Assembly: GCA_050122535.1 (NCBI GenBank)
Contig: JASFIT010000020.1
Coordinates: 1 to 21,835, forward strand
Direction of reading: 5' to 3'
Length of the DNA: 21,835 bases
Origin: JASFEQ01 sp050122535
GTDB lineage: Bacteria > Desulfobacterota > DSM-4660 > Desulfatiglandales > HGW-15
Both the position numbers and the translations under genes were made by a program. Shown piece by piece: positions 1 through 8,562 of this stretch; position 1 is the first letter of the stretch; each line of letters begins with the position of its first letter. The notes beneath the pieces are model-generated. The model made no database searches. It worked only from the letters and a program-made list of their open reading frames with translations, and was not told the DNA's origin.

Positions 1-573
1 CTCCGCCACAGTGATGTCATGCCCTCCAATGAGTAGCATCAATTCAGTCGTCTGGCTTCCAACCCAGATCCCCGAAACGAGTGAAAGGGGCAGCATCATC
101 GAGGAGTTCCACATGGGAAGGGCCCGCACAACATTCATGGTAGAAAAACCATGGGTGATCAAGAGGATACAGAGGATACCCATGATGACCTTGAGGGCTG
201 AACTGTCCCCTGCCCATGGCACACCTGAAACAACAACGGGGAGGACCTGAAAGAAACCAATGACGGCGAAAAGGAGAACGACCCACATCCCCCGCGAAAT
301 TTCCGAGCTTGCCGGCCGGAGTAACATTCGCCAACTTCTCAGCGGTTTTCCAAGAAAGCCCAGGTGAATGAAACCGCCCAACACCAAAGACACGAGCCAC
401 CCCATTAACCAGCCCGGCCTGAAGTTCAAAAAAATTGAGACCAAGTAGATACCCGCACCTATTTCCGAGAAAAAAAATGCAAGCCACAGTAATATACCCT
501 TCCCCTCTATCCATTCCTCCTGATGGGTATGTTTGACCATCCATTCATAGCCCATGAATCTCGAACTCTTCAT
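1..573 (-). CDS. padD: NrfD/PsrC-type membrane anchor of the Mo oxidoreductase (partial, 3' end beyond window)
   Basis: Reading the minus strand from the ATG at 573 gives 191 codons without a stop up to base 1, so the gene is cut by the window edge. The protein begins MKSSRFMGYEWMVKH and has about five hydrophobic segments (roughly residues 26-50, 54-76, 92-118, 127-150 and 158-180), with the SEIGAGIYL-type first helix usual in NrfD/PsrC/DmsC quinone-interacting anchors. A purine-rich AGAGGGGG lies upstream of the ATG, and only 18 bases separate it from the stop of the catalytic subunit, so the two are co-transcribed. In FeS/Mo/NrfD enzymes this subunit passes electrons between the FeS protein and the membrane quinone pool. 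The padD label rests on gene order and family resemblance, not on a search. Confidence 0.85.
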   Translation of the reverse strand, partial: MKSSRFMGYEWMVKHTHQEEWIEGKGILLWLAFFFSEIGAGIYLVSIFLNFRPGWLMGWLVSLVLGGFIHLGFLGKPLRSWRMLLRPASSEISRGMWVVLLFAVIGFFQVLPVVVSGVPWAGDSSALKVIMGILCILLITHGFSTMNVVRALPMWNSSMMLPLSLVSGIWVGSQTTELMLLIGGHDITVAE

Positions 574-591
574 TAAACTCAGCCCCCTCTG

Positions 592-3192
592 CTATGCCTT
601 ATAGACTTTCAGCGCCACGGAGGTTTCAATATTCCCTGTCACGGGATCATAGTGCCTCAGATAAGTGGGCAGCAGTTTGCAGAAATTGCTTCCCTTTCCC
701 CTGCTAATGGGCCGCCCCTCTGCCCAGAGGCCGCCTTGCCCGGCTACCCCCAAGGTCCTGGGATGCTGTCCCTGCATGCATTTGAGAACGCCTTTCTCCT
801 TCGCCCCATACCGGTTTTCCAGCCAGATCACATCTCCGTCCTTGAGGCCTCTTTCCCCGGCAACATCCGTATTCATCGTAACCGTGTAAGTATAGGGGCA
901 CAACTGGCTCACTTCATGAATAAAAGGATTTTGATACGTGGTGTTGTTGGTATGCAGGATATCTCTGTATGAGAACCCGAGCATATCAAATTCCTCATCC
1001 AGTTCGTTATAACTGATGGGGTAAAACCAACTGGGCAGAGGCGTATATTGCTCCCATTCCAACTCTATGTCCTTTTCTTTACAAATTCTCTCCACCTCTT
1101 CCCGCGCTTCCATGAGAAACTCCATGTAGAGGGGGACCCGGGAATTGAGATGCCATCGCCAGTAGACATCTTCGATGGGCTTATGCCACGAGGCATAGCC
1201 CTGTTCTTTGACCTTCTTTGCATCTTCACCATACACCCACTTCAGCACCCGATCGCCTATCTCCGACCAATTGAGCTTCTCGCCCGGCTTTATCTTCAAC
1301 GATTCATCCTCGATGCCGTAATACCCGTTTAACATCTGATTATACTTATCCCGCAACCCTAATCTTTCTAAGATATCGAGTGTGACATCCATAAAGAACC
1401 GGCACTCACCTAAGGGCTCGGCCACCGGTTTTTGCATGTGCACATACCAGTCCTCGTAGGAGGGGCTTTGACTGAAAAAGTAGGCATCGATCTCGCCACT
1501 CCAGCAATCCTTTTCCAAGAAGCTAACATCAGGCAGGACAATGTCCGCTATGGCCTGATCGGTCTCATTCACCCAGATGTCATACTGAACCACAAACACG
1601 TCTTTGAACAACTCAGCCGTTGATTCCCAGTCGCAATTACTGATCACAAAATTGGTTGCCGGCCCGATCAGCATCTCCGGTTTTGCACGCATACCCAGCT
1701 TTTCCCAGAGCGCTTCCCGTTCCTTCACATAAGGAATGTGGGAAATTGTGGCATGGGGCCAGAACTCTATACAGCCTACCGATGTGCAGGGCACTTCAGG
1801 TTTGTGGGGGGGCCAAGGGGAATGGGCATAAAATATGCTGGGTATGATGACACCATCAAGCCCTATTTTAGGAATCCGCTCATAATTACCGCCTGGATAC
1901 CTTCTCCTTATGGCGGGCCAACCTAATGTACCACCCGGGACATCTTCCGCGCCCACCAGTTCACAGAGCAGGTCAATGGCCGCAGCCTGATGAATGCCGT
2001 TGGAATGTCCCTGGGTTCCACGGAACATGACGGCCGCCACAGGCCTATAGGGAAACGACTTACCCTCAATCGTGATCGTGCTCCCGATCTGCGCATTTTC
2101 CACCCACTCATTGGCAACGCGTTTGATCGTGTCAGCCGGGACGGTGCTGATTTCGGAGGCCCATTCGATGCCATATTGTTTCAAATGTTCCTTTAAGGCC
2201 ATGAAGGCTGGTCGGCATCTCTTCCCCTCAACTTCCAATTCGCCTTCCAGGGCATAATCTTCATACGCCGCCACCTGTGCATCGAATATCTTTGCTTTCC
2301 CCTCTCTCTCATCAAAAATGAGAGGCTTGCCAGACGCCTCGTCCCTCACATAATGGCCATCAGGACCAATAAGATAGGACAAGTTGGTCTTGGCCTTTAA
2401 GTATGTCCCATCGTAGACCTTCAGTTCGTTCACAATGTGGTTGCACATGGCCAAGGCTACGGCGGAATCTGTCCCCGGTAGGAGGGGAATCCATTCGGTG
2501 GCCTTTCCGCCAGCGAAGTTACACATGGGGTCAAAAACCACTTCCTTCACCCCCCTCTCTATGGCCTTGGACCTTAGCCTGGCGTTTGTCATGGCGGAAT
2601 GTCCCGATCCTGTGCCTTTACTCGATCCAAACTTGATCACATACTTCGTATATCGCCAGTCCGGGGCTATTGACCAGGCGCCATGAATCAGGCCTCCCAT
2701 CATGTGGGCCGCATTCCCGCAGTGGAGACTCCCGCCACCCACCACAAACGTTCCATTGCCCTTTTGGCCAAAGAGTCCGGCGAGCATATAGATGTGGTTA
2801 TGTGGGCCATCACTGCCCCTTTGGGTTTGATTGCTGATCAAGATTTTGTTTGGATCGTCGGCCAAGATCTTTTTCATTCTCTCTGCTATTTCATCTAATG
2901 CCTCTTCCCATGAAATCTCTTTCCATTTGGGGTCAACGCCTATGCCCTTTTCTGGGTTTGTTCGTCTGAGGGGTTTTTTGATGCGATTGGGATCGTGGTA
3001 ATACATAACGCTGGCTGCGCCCTTGCCGCAGAGACCCCCGTCTTCACCACCCATGGTACTTCCTGGGATCCCTTCCAATTTCACCGGCACGCCGTTTATC
3101 CTACGCACTCTGGCGCCGCAACCGCAATAGCACGCGCCACAGGTGGTATTAATCCAGACATCTTCCCATATCCTTTCCTCTATTGCTGACAT
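592..3192 (-). CDS. padB: Molybdopterin oxidoreductase catalytic subunit, probable phenylacetyl-CoA:acceptor oxidoreductase (PadB-like)
   Basis: The 866-residue protein belongs to the DMSO-reductase family (bis-molybdopterin guanine dinucleotide). Near the N-terminus it has a CX2CX3C...C [4Fe-4S] site (C18, C21, C25, C55), and the C-terminal 130 residues look like the molydopterin dinucleotide-binding domain. I start it at the ATG at 3192 because GGAGGGA sits six bases upstream; an in-frame ATG at 3207 has no ribosome site. There is no twin-arginine signal, so the enzyme should stay in the cytoplasm, as expected for a CoA-ester substrate and unlike most PhsA/PsrA relatives. It lies between its FeS and NrfD partners and directly behind a 2-oxoacid oxidoreductase and CoA ligases, the set known for anaerobic phenylacetate oxidation, where PadBCD oxidises phenylacetyl-CoA to phenylglyoxylate. 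I could not assign the protein ligand of Mo. A sulfur-compound reductase is the alternative. Confidence 0.82.
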   Translation of the reverse strand: MSAIEERIWEDVWINTTCGACYCGCGARVRRINGVPVKLEGIPGSTMGGEDGGLCGKGAASVMYYHDPNRIKKPLRRTNPEKGIGVDPKWKEISWEEALDEIAERMKKILADDPNKILISNQTQRGSDGPHNHIYMLAGLFGQKGNGTFVVGGGSLHCGNAAHMMGGLIHGAWSIAPDWRYTKYVIKFGSSKGTGSGHSAMTNARLRSKAIERGVKEVVFDPMCNFAGGKATEWIPLLPGTDSAVALAMCNHIVNELKVYDGTYLKAKTNLSYLIGPDGHYVRDEASGKPLIFDEREGKAKIFDAQVAAYEDYALEGELEVEGKRCRPAFMALKEHLKQYGIEWASEISTVPADTIKRVANEWVENAQIGSTITIEGKSFPYRPVAAVMFRGTQGHSNGIHQAAAIDLLCELVGAEDVPGGTLGWPAIRRRYPGGNYERIPKIGLDGVIIPSIFYAHSPWPPHKPEVPCTSVGCIEFWPHATISHIPYVKEREALWEKLGMRAKPEMLIGPATNFVISNCDWESTAELFKDVFVVQYDIWVNETDQAIADIVLPDVSFLEKDCWSGEIDAYFFSQSPSYEDWYVHMQKPVAEPLGECRFFMDVTLDILERLGLRDKYNQMLNGYYGIEDESLKIKPGEKLNWSEIGDRVLKWVYGEDAKKVKEQGYASWHKPIEDVYWRWHLNSRVPLYMEFLMEAREEVERICKEKDIELEWEQYTPLPSWFYPISYNELDEEFDMLGFSYRDILHTNNTTYQNPFIHEVSQLCPYTYTVTMNTDVAGERGLKDGDVIWLENRYGAKEKGVLKCMQGQHPRTLGVAGQGGLWAEGRPISRGKGSNFCKLLPTYLRHYDPVTGNIETSVALKVYKA

Positions 3193-3224
3193 GCCGCTTC
3201 CCTCCATCTATTCATGTTGTGGCT

Positions 3225-3875
3225 CTAGCTGACGTAATATACGGATGGGTCGGTGCCAAATTCGGAATGCAGTTGGTTCCCCTTTCGCGTCTTGATGAGC
3301 TCTGATACACGGCTGGAAGGATCATCCAGGTCACCAAAAGACCTGGCTCCAACCGGACAGATATTGACGCATGCCGGGGTTGCATCTCTATCCACACCCG
3401 GTTTGAGTCCTCTTTTCTCTCCCTGCTCAATTCGTTCAACACAGAAGTTACATTTCACCACCGTTCCTTTTTGAAATGGATATATCTTCCTGCCCAATTT
3501 CTCAAAGGGTGTTAGTCCCTGGCCGGGAAAGTATTCTCTTTTTTCATCATCGTGAAAGGTCCTCTGTTGATAGGGACATGCGACCAGACAGTACCTGCAT
3601 CCAACACATTGATCATAATCAATCTGTACGATACCATCCTCTCTCTGAAAGGTGGCCCCCGTGGGACACACCTCTGCACATGCGGCCTCCTTACAGTGGT
3701 TGCACAGGACAGGGACCATCTGTTTTACCACGGCCGGGAATTTCCCGGTTTCCCCTATTAATACCCTGTTCCAGAAGATGCCTGGCGGCAAGAAGTGCTC
3801 TTCCTTGCAGGTCACCGAACAACCCCAACAACCGATGCATTTCTTCAAATCAATCACCATTCCCCATCTGGGCAT
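3225..3875 (-). CDS. padC: Four-cluster [4Fe-4S] electron-transfer subunit (PadC/PsrB/DmsB type)
   Basis: The 216-residue ferredoxin-like protein has sixteen cysteines in four groups: C13/16/19/23, C58/61/66/70, C90/93/96/100 and C142/145/169/173, the last being the split CX2C...CX3CP pattern. This is the layout of the FeS subunit of Mo/FeS/NrfD enzymes and predicts four [4Fe-4S] clusters. It opens MPRWGMVIDLKKC with no Tat or Sec signal, so it would dock on the cytoplasmic face with the Mo subunit. GGAAGG lies upstream of the ATG. It precedes the catalytic gene by 32 bases (counted to that gene's 3192 start) and follows the beta subunit of the 2-oxoacid oxidoreductase by 56 bases, consistent with one transcript. 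The electrons would pass to the NrfD partner. Confidence 0.9.
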   Translation of the reverse strand: MPRWGMVIDLKKCIGCWGCSVTCKEEHFLPPGIFWNRVLIGETGKFPAVVKQMVPVLCNHCKEAACAEVCPTGATFQREDGIVQIDYDQCVGCRYCLVACPYQQRTFHDDEKREYFPGQGLTPFEKLGRKIYPFQKGTVVKCNFCVERIEQGEKRGLKPGVDRDATPACVNICPVGARSFGDLDDPSSRVSELIKTRKGNQLHSEFGTDPSVYYVS

Positions 3876-3931
3876 AGGAACCTTCCTTCCTGTCTTTGCT
3901 GGTTATTTGTCTTTAGGAATGAATCCAGTCG

Positions 3932-4870
3932 CTAAACACTCTCATCCAATGGGATTGTTTGGCTCATTCCCTCGATGAGCGCATAGCGTTCGGCCACTTC
4001 CTTTTCCAGGGCGTCCATTTCCTCATTCGTGAGGTGGGAAAACTTTCCTATTATGTCCACGAGCTCGCGCAAAGGCCTGGGCTTTTTGATTTTGTGGCTG
4101 AGTCTGAACCTGCCCCGTTCAGCCTCCCACAGGGGGTAGTAATTTGTTTGCACAGCCTTTCGGCAAATCTCGATGGACAGGTCCGTCCCAAACCCCCAGC
4201 CTGTGGGGCAGGGGCTGAATATGTGAAGAAAGGCAAGGCCTTCGTTTTTCTTTTCCTTGGCCTTGAGCAGTTTTTCGGCAAGATCCTCCAGATGGCTTAG
4301 TGTGGCGGTGGCTGCATAGGGAATCTTGTGCATCGCCATGATGAAAGGCAGGTTTTTTCCTGTAGTCTCCTTTCCCCTCTTGGCGTCCCCAACCGGGGTT
4401 GTGGCCGTCCTGGCGCCAAGCGGGGTCGTACTGCTTCGCTGAATACCCGTGTTCATATACCCTTCGTTGTCGTAGCACATGTAGATGAAGTTCTCGTTTC
4501 TCTCAGCAGCGCCTGAGAGTGTCTGGAAGCCCACATCCGCGGCACATCCGTCACCCGTAAAGCCCACGACCGTAATATCCTTACCCATCTTGCGATAATA
4601 CCGACTAATCCCGGTCGCGCTCGAGGCGACCCCTGTCATAAGGCATCCTAGGGAGGCCAGCTTGTGCCATGCCCCGATGTTCTGGCCGTACATAACCGTG
4701 GCGGAACAGGAAGGTGTGCCTACGATGACAATATCTCTGCCCAAGACCCTGGGGACGAATCTCACAAGAAGTTCCAGGGGGCAACCTGCACAGAAGCTAA
4801 GGCCTCCGGCGAACGGGTCTTCACTCTGAAAATAGTCGAATACCTTGGGCAACTTTTTCTTCTTGGCCAT
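3932..4870 (-). CDS. padI: 2-oxoacid:acceptor oxidoreductase beta (TPP-binding) subunit, PadI-like
   Basis: The 312-residue protein has the pattern of the TPP-binding subunit of pyruvate/phenylglyoxylate:acceptor oxidoreductases. FCAGC is at residues 26-30, and the thiamine-diphosphate motif starts at GDG (106-108) and ends at DNEGYMNTG (134-142). It would bind TPP and decarboxylate the 2-oxoacid bound with the alpha subunit, producing an acyl-CoA. GAGGAG sits just upstream of the ATG, and nine bases separate it from the stop of the alpha gene. Next to arylacetate-CoA ligases and a PadBC-like pair, the most likely substrate is phenylglyoxylate or a related arylglyoxylate, giving benzoyl-CoA or an analogue. 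Pyruvate or a branched-chain oxoacid cannot be excluded from sequence alone. Confidence 0.87.
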   Translation of the reverse strand: MAKKKKLPKVFDYFQSEDPFAGGLSFCAGCPLELLVRFVPRVLGRDIVIVGTPSCSATVMYGQNIGAWHKLASLGCLMTGVASSATGISRYYRKMGKDITVVGFTGDGCAADVGFQTLSGAAERNENFIYMCYDNEGYMNTGIQRSSTTPLGARTATTPVGDAKRGKETTGKNLPFIMAMHKIPYAATATLSHLEDLAEKLLKAKEKKNEGLAFLHIFSPCPTGWGFGTDLSIEICRKAVQTNYYPLWEAERGRFRLSHKIKKPRPLRELVDIIGKFSHLTNEEMDALEKEVAERYALIEGMSQTIPLDESV

Positions 4871-4879
4871 TATGTCTCC

Positions 4880-6079
4880 TCACCCCTCTAAGTTCATCCA
4901 TGTCACCCCCTGGTAAGGCTTTCCCTGCGAAGCGGCATGGAGCTTTTCGATCATACTTTCCACATGGGCACGCGTAATATCCAGGCCAGCCAGACCATCA
5001 ATGAAGCCCAACGTGGGGACCAAACCTATTTCGGGTGAGAGTGCCCTAAGTTCCATGTATATGGGTCCGCAGTTCCAGCCAAAGCAGACACTTCGGTCTA
5101 TCACCCCTATGGCTCTTCTGCCCCCGAGGATCTCAGTTAATGTCTCTCCTGGAAATGGGCGAAACATCCTCAGCTTCACCAGTCCTACCTTCATTCCCTC
5201 ATCTCTCTTAGAATCGACGACCGTTTTCGCGGTTCCTGCTGCACTTCCCGAGGTTACCAAGGCGATCTGGGCGTCCTCCATCCGATACGCTTCAATCTGC
5301 CCGCCATAGCTTCGCCCGAAGAAATCTCCGAAAAGCCCGTCGATTTCATCGAATTTCTGCTTAGCCCTCTCCATGGCAGCAGAGTGCTTGTACCGGAGTT
5401 CCACAAAGCCTTCCCCGATACCATGGGTGGCGCATGCCAAAGGTCCCCCAGGGACCAGCTTGGGGCGTTCAGGCTGCTCCTTCAGCGGAGCCAGGAACGC
5501 ATCCACGTCTTCCCTGGCAGGAATGTTCACACCTTCGGACAGGTATGAGAGGTAAAACCCGTCGTAATTGACCATCACCGGAAGTTGGACTTCAAAGTCC
5601 TCTGCCAGCCGATAGGCCATGATCAACAGATCGAGGATCTCCTGGCAGTCTTCAGCAACCACCTGGATCCAACCGGAATCTCTGGTGGCGATCATGTCCT
5701 GCTGGCCAGAGGAGACAGCCAATATGCCAGGCATTTCACGATTCACATTAACCATCACAACCGGAGCCCTCAGTCCGGAAGCTTGAAGGAGCGCATCATA
5801 CATGAAGGCCAGTCCCCAAGAGGAGGTGGCGGTAAATACACGCCCTCCAACCATCGTGGCCGCAGAGACGATGTTCATAGCCGAGTTCTCTCCTTCCACT
5901 TCCACCATCTCTGCATCCAACAGGCCGCTTGAGGAAAATTGAGACAACTGCTCCACCACCTCGGTTTGGGGCGTTATAGGGTATAGAGCCACCACGTCCG
6001 GTCGGCAAAGCATGGCGCCATAGGCAGCGGCTGCATTTCCGGTTATCGTCCTTATTTCTCCCTTATGCCTTGCCTTCAT
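4880..6079 (-). CDS. padG: 2-oxoacid:acceptor oxidoreductase alpha subunit, PadG-like
   Basis: At 399 residues this is the usual length of a separate alpha subunit. It has the pyrimidine-binding PFOR domain with YPITPQTE at residues 33-40 and an EVEGENSAMN segment near residue 60, followed by the transketolase-C-like PFOR domain II in the second half. The start ATG lies inside the end of the delta gene (17-base overlap), with GGAGAG eight bases ahead, so translation is probably coupled. With the beta subunit it forms the catalytic heterodimer. The substrate is inferred from context as an arylglyoxylate such as phenylglyoxylate (PadG role). Confidence 0.88.
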   Translation of the reverse strand: MKARHKGEIRTITGNAAAAYGAMLCRPDVVALYPITPQTEVVEQLSQFSSSGLLDAEMVEVEGENSAMNIVSAATMVGGRVFTATSSWGLAFMYDALLQASGLRAPVVMVNVNREMPGILAVSSGQQDMIATRDSGWIQVVAEDCQEILDLLIMAYRLAEDFEVQLPVMVNYDGFYLSYLSEGVNIPAREDVDAFLAPLKEQPERPKLVPGGPLACATHGIGEGFVELRYKHSAAMERAKQKFDEIDGLFGDFFGRSYGGQIEAYRMEDAQIALVTSGSAAGTAKTVVDSKRDEGMKVGLVKLRMFRPFPGETLTEILGGRRAIGVIDRSVCFGWNCGPIYMELRALSPEIGLVPTLGFIDGLAGLDITRAHVESMIEKLHAASQGKPYQGVTWMNLEG

Positions 6080-6362
6080 CTTGAAACTCTCCTTCGGATA
6101 CCATGCGGATCACCTTCTTTGGACATTCCCTGGCGCACGTTCCACAACCTTTGCAGTATTGCAAATTGGGAAGAAAGTGATCCTTCATGTTCATCATACA
6201 CTGGGTGGGACAGAAAAGGGCGCAAAGACCGCAGTAATTGCAATTATCCCTGTCCACAACTGGCCTCTCGCTTCGCCAGGTCCCCGTATTTAGGCAGAGA
6301 AGCAATTCATCAGCATCCGACCAGGCTCCCTCATATTTTGTGAAGATTTTGAACGCTACCAT
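6063..6362 (-). CDS. padF: 2-oxoacid:acceptor oxidoreductase delta subunit, 2x[4Fe-4S] ferredoxin (PadF-like)
   Basis: This 99-residue protein carries two complete ferredoxin motifs: C41/C44/C47/C51-P and C70/C73/C76/C80-P. Together they form a bacterial-type 2[4Fe-4S] domain, preceded by about 40 residues (with C23) typical of delta subunits. It relays electrons from the TPP centre to ferredoxin. The ATG overlaps the end of the gamma gene (ATGGTAG, 7 bases), the gamma gene supplies a GGAGGT ribosome site, and the 3' end overlaps the alpha gene by 17 bases. Stoichiometric co-expression is likely. Confidence 0.9.
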   Translation of the reverse strand: MVAFKIFTKYEGAWSDADELLLCLNTGTWRSERPVVDRDNCNYCGLCALFCPTQCMMNMKDHFLPNLQYCKGCGTCARECPKKVIRMVSEGEFQDEGKA

Positions 6363-6904
6363 TGGATAACCTCCACCTCATGGAATCCGCGCTTAGCGCA
6401 ACGGATATTCTGTTTAAGGATATCCCCGCTAAAATATTGCTCCAAGCCAGACAAGATATGTTCGATCGGTATCCATCCCGTGGCGGCAGCAAAGGCCCCT
6501 ACAATGGGGGTATTTGGCGACGGGATTCCGATCTCCTCCAAGGCAATTTTCTCAGCATCTACCAGGCCTGCGCGACTAAGATCCTTGCAGGGCTTTTCGT
6601 GGATCGGCTCTTTGGTATTTAGGATCAAGACCCCGTCTGGTTTTAGCCCAGAATAAACCATGGGGGAATCCTTCTGTGAGGTGTCCAGAACCACGAGACA
6701 ATCAGGGTTGTAAATCTGCGTCTTCTCCCTGATGGGATCTTTGTCGAATCGCATAAAGGCCGTGACCGGCGCACCCCTTCTTTCAAATCCGAACATGGGA
6801 AAGCTACTGCCAAATTTGCCCTGCCGCACAAAGGCATTTGCCAAGATTTTTGCTGCAGTAACCACACCCTGCCCTCCCCTTCCATGGAATCTGACCTCAA
6901 TCAT
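6356..6904 (-). CDS. padE: 2-oxoacid:acceptor oxidoreductase gamma subunit, PadE-like
   Basis: The 182-residue protein begins MIEVRFHGRGGQG, with the GRGGQG signature (8-13) of the gamma domain of pyruvate/ketoisovalerate oxidoreductases, and continues with the FPMFGFERRGAPV segment usual in the family. It completes a four-subunit gamma-delta-alpha-beta enzyme encoded in that order. GGGAG lies upstream of the ATG, 16 bases after the stop of the acyl-CoA ligase. It could in principle also partner the orphan IorA encoded at 14000-15847, since IorB proteins belong to the same domain family, but nothing here shows that. Confidence 0.9.
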   Translation of the reverse strand: MIEVRFHGRGGQGVVTAAKILANAFVRQGKFGSSFPMFGFERRGAPVTAFMRFDKDPIREKTQIYNPDCLVVLDTSQKDSPMVYSGLKPDGVLILNTKEPIHEKPCKDLSRAGLVDAEKIALEEIGIPSPNTPIVGAFAAATGWIPIEHILSGLEQYFSGDILKQNIRCAKRGFHEVEVIQW

Positions 6905-6920
6905 TGGAATCTCCCAAAAA

Positions 6921-8507
6921 TCAGCGCCAATATTTTTTTCTCATCTCCTTTTTCAGGATCTTGCCCGTACCACTCTTTGGGATCTCCTCCACAATCTCGA
7001 TGGATTTGGGCGCCTTGTACCTGGCCATCTCTTTTTTGCAGAATTCTATGACCTCCTCGGGCGTGGCCGTTGCACCCTCTCTGAGGGAAATGACCGCATG
7101 AACCGCTTCCACCCATTTTGGATCCGGGATACCAAATACGGCGCACTCAGATACAGCGGGATGCCTGTACAGGACCTCTTCAACCTCCCGAGGATATATA
7201 TTCTCACCCCCGGAAATGATCATATCCTTCTTTCGATCCACAATGTAGATGTAGCCATCCTCATCGTAACGTCCCAGATCGCCCGTGTGTAGCCATCCGT
7301 TTATGATCGTCTCTTGGGTTTCCTGTGGCTTTTTCCAGTATTTATGCATGATGTGTCGACTCTTTACGATGATCTCACCCACCTCGCCAAGAGGGACATC
7401 ATTCCTGTCTCCGTCCACTATCCTCACGTGCACCCCAACGACAGGGTATCCACAGGAGAGTAGTCGCTTCTCCTTCTCCGGGTCGCCCAGGACCTCGTGG
7501 TCCTTTTCTTTGAGAAAGGCGATTTCAGGTCCGGATTCCGTCTGGCCATAACCCTGGAAAAAAACGGACCCGAACGCCTTCATCCCCCTTCTTAATAACT
7601 CCGTTGGCATGGGAGAGCCCGCATAATATATCCGTCTTAGGCTGCTGAGATCATACTTGCTGAAATCTGGGTGGTCTAACATGGCGGTCAAATGGGTGGG
7701 AACAACAATAATATTTGTTATCCTTTCTTTTTCTATCAACTCCATCGTGGCTTTTGGATCAAAGAACTTGTCAATCACGGCTGTGACAGCTTGATGAAAC
7801 AGGTAAGACAGAATGGCTATCCCACCGATATGGAAGAGAGGCATTAATGATATCCCCCGGTCCCCATATCCAATGGGCACTTCCAGGGCATGGCAGATAA
7901 CGTCTTCTCGATGACCTAGATGTGTATACAGGGCACCGCGCGGCTGACCTGTGGTTCCGCTCGTGTAACAGATGAAAAGGGGATCATCATCGTCCACTTG
8001 CACATCCGGCTCATGTGTGGGATAGCTTTCCAGGAGGTCGTCAAAGGATTCCATGCCGGGCAGGGAACCCTCCAAACTGATGAAGTGCTTTACACCCGAG
8101 ATCCTCTGTCTCAGGGTGTCAACCAGGTCACCGAATTCCGCGCCGACAAAGAGGACAGTGGCTTCTGAGTCGTTTATCAGGTAATCTATGTCATTTTCCG
8201 ATAATCTGACGTTAAATGGGGCGACAATGAATCCGGCCTTTTCGGCTGCACCAAACGCATATGTGTACTCGATACAATTCCAGGAGAGGATACCAAGCAC
8301 CTCTCCTTTCTTTACCCCCAAATCATGAAGGGCGTGTATCAGGCTGTTTACCCGCTTATTATATTGCCCAAATGTTATCCGCTGCTCGCCATAAATAAAT
8401 GCGATCCGATCGGGGAAAAATGACGCATTCCTAAGGATGATATCTGCTAGCAATCCCACCTTATATCGACAGGACGCCTTTAATATTCCTTCTTGGTGCT
8501 GGCCCAT
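6921..8507 (-). CDS. AMP-forming acyl-CoA ligase (ANL superfamily), possibly aryl- or fatty-acid-specific
   Basis: This 528-residue class I adenylate-forming ligase has the P-loop YTSGTTGQPRG (TSGTTG from residue 182), the A5 motif GYGQTESGP, the hinge WLHTGDLGRYDEDGYIYIVDRKKD, and a C-terminal catalytic lysine in KSGTGKILKKE. It converts a carboxylic acid, ATP and CoA to acyl-CoA, AMP and PPi. AGGAGGGAG sits upstream of the ATG. It lies between the 60-residue gene and the gamma subunit of the oxoacid oxidoreductase, so it is probably part of the arylacetate operon. It may activate a second substrate such as benzoate, an arylpropionate or a hydroxylated arylacetate. The acid specificity cannot be read from the sequence. 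Confidence 0.88.
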   Translation of the reverse strand: MGQHQEGILKASCRYKVGLLADIILRNASFFPDRIAFIYGEQRITFGQYNKRVNSLIHALHDLGVKKGEVLGILSWNCIEYTYAFGAAEKAGFIVAPFNVRLSENDIDYLINDSEATVLFVGAEFGDLVDTLRQRISGVKHFISLEGSLPGMESFDDLLESYPTHEPDVQVDDDDPLFICYTSGTTGQPRGALYTHLGHREDVICHALEVPIGYGDRGISLMPLFHIGGIAILSYLFHQAVTAVIDKFFDPKATMELIEKERITNIIVVPTHLTAMLDHPDFSKYDLSSLRRIYYAGSPMPTELLRRGMKAFGSVFFQGYGQTESGPEIAFLKEKDHEVLGDPEKEKRLLSCGYPVVGVHVRIVDGDRNDVPLGEVGEIIVKSRHIMHKYWKKPQETQETIINGWLHTGDLGRYDEDGYIYIVDRKKDMIISGGENIYPREVEEVLYRHPAVSECAVFGIPDPKWVEAVHAVISLREGATATPEEVIEFCKKEMARYKAPKSIEIVEEIPKSGTGKILKKEMRKKYWR

Positions 8508-8562
8508 ATATCTCCCTCCTAGGCGTGAAGTCGCTTGGGCAGACTCCCTTCACAATACAACC

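Noticed and set aside
44..544. 166-codon minus-strand open frame
   Set aside because: It overlaps the NrfD gene in another frame. Its composition is unlike a membrane or enzyme protein (many Cys, His and Pro with no domain), whereas the frame from 573 gives clear hydrophobic helices.
3193..3207. Upstream ATG for the Mo catalytic subunit
   Set aside because: There is no ribosome site ahead of it, and its own bases form the GGAGGGA site of the ATG at 3192.
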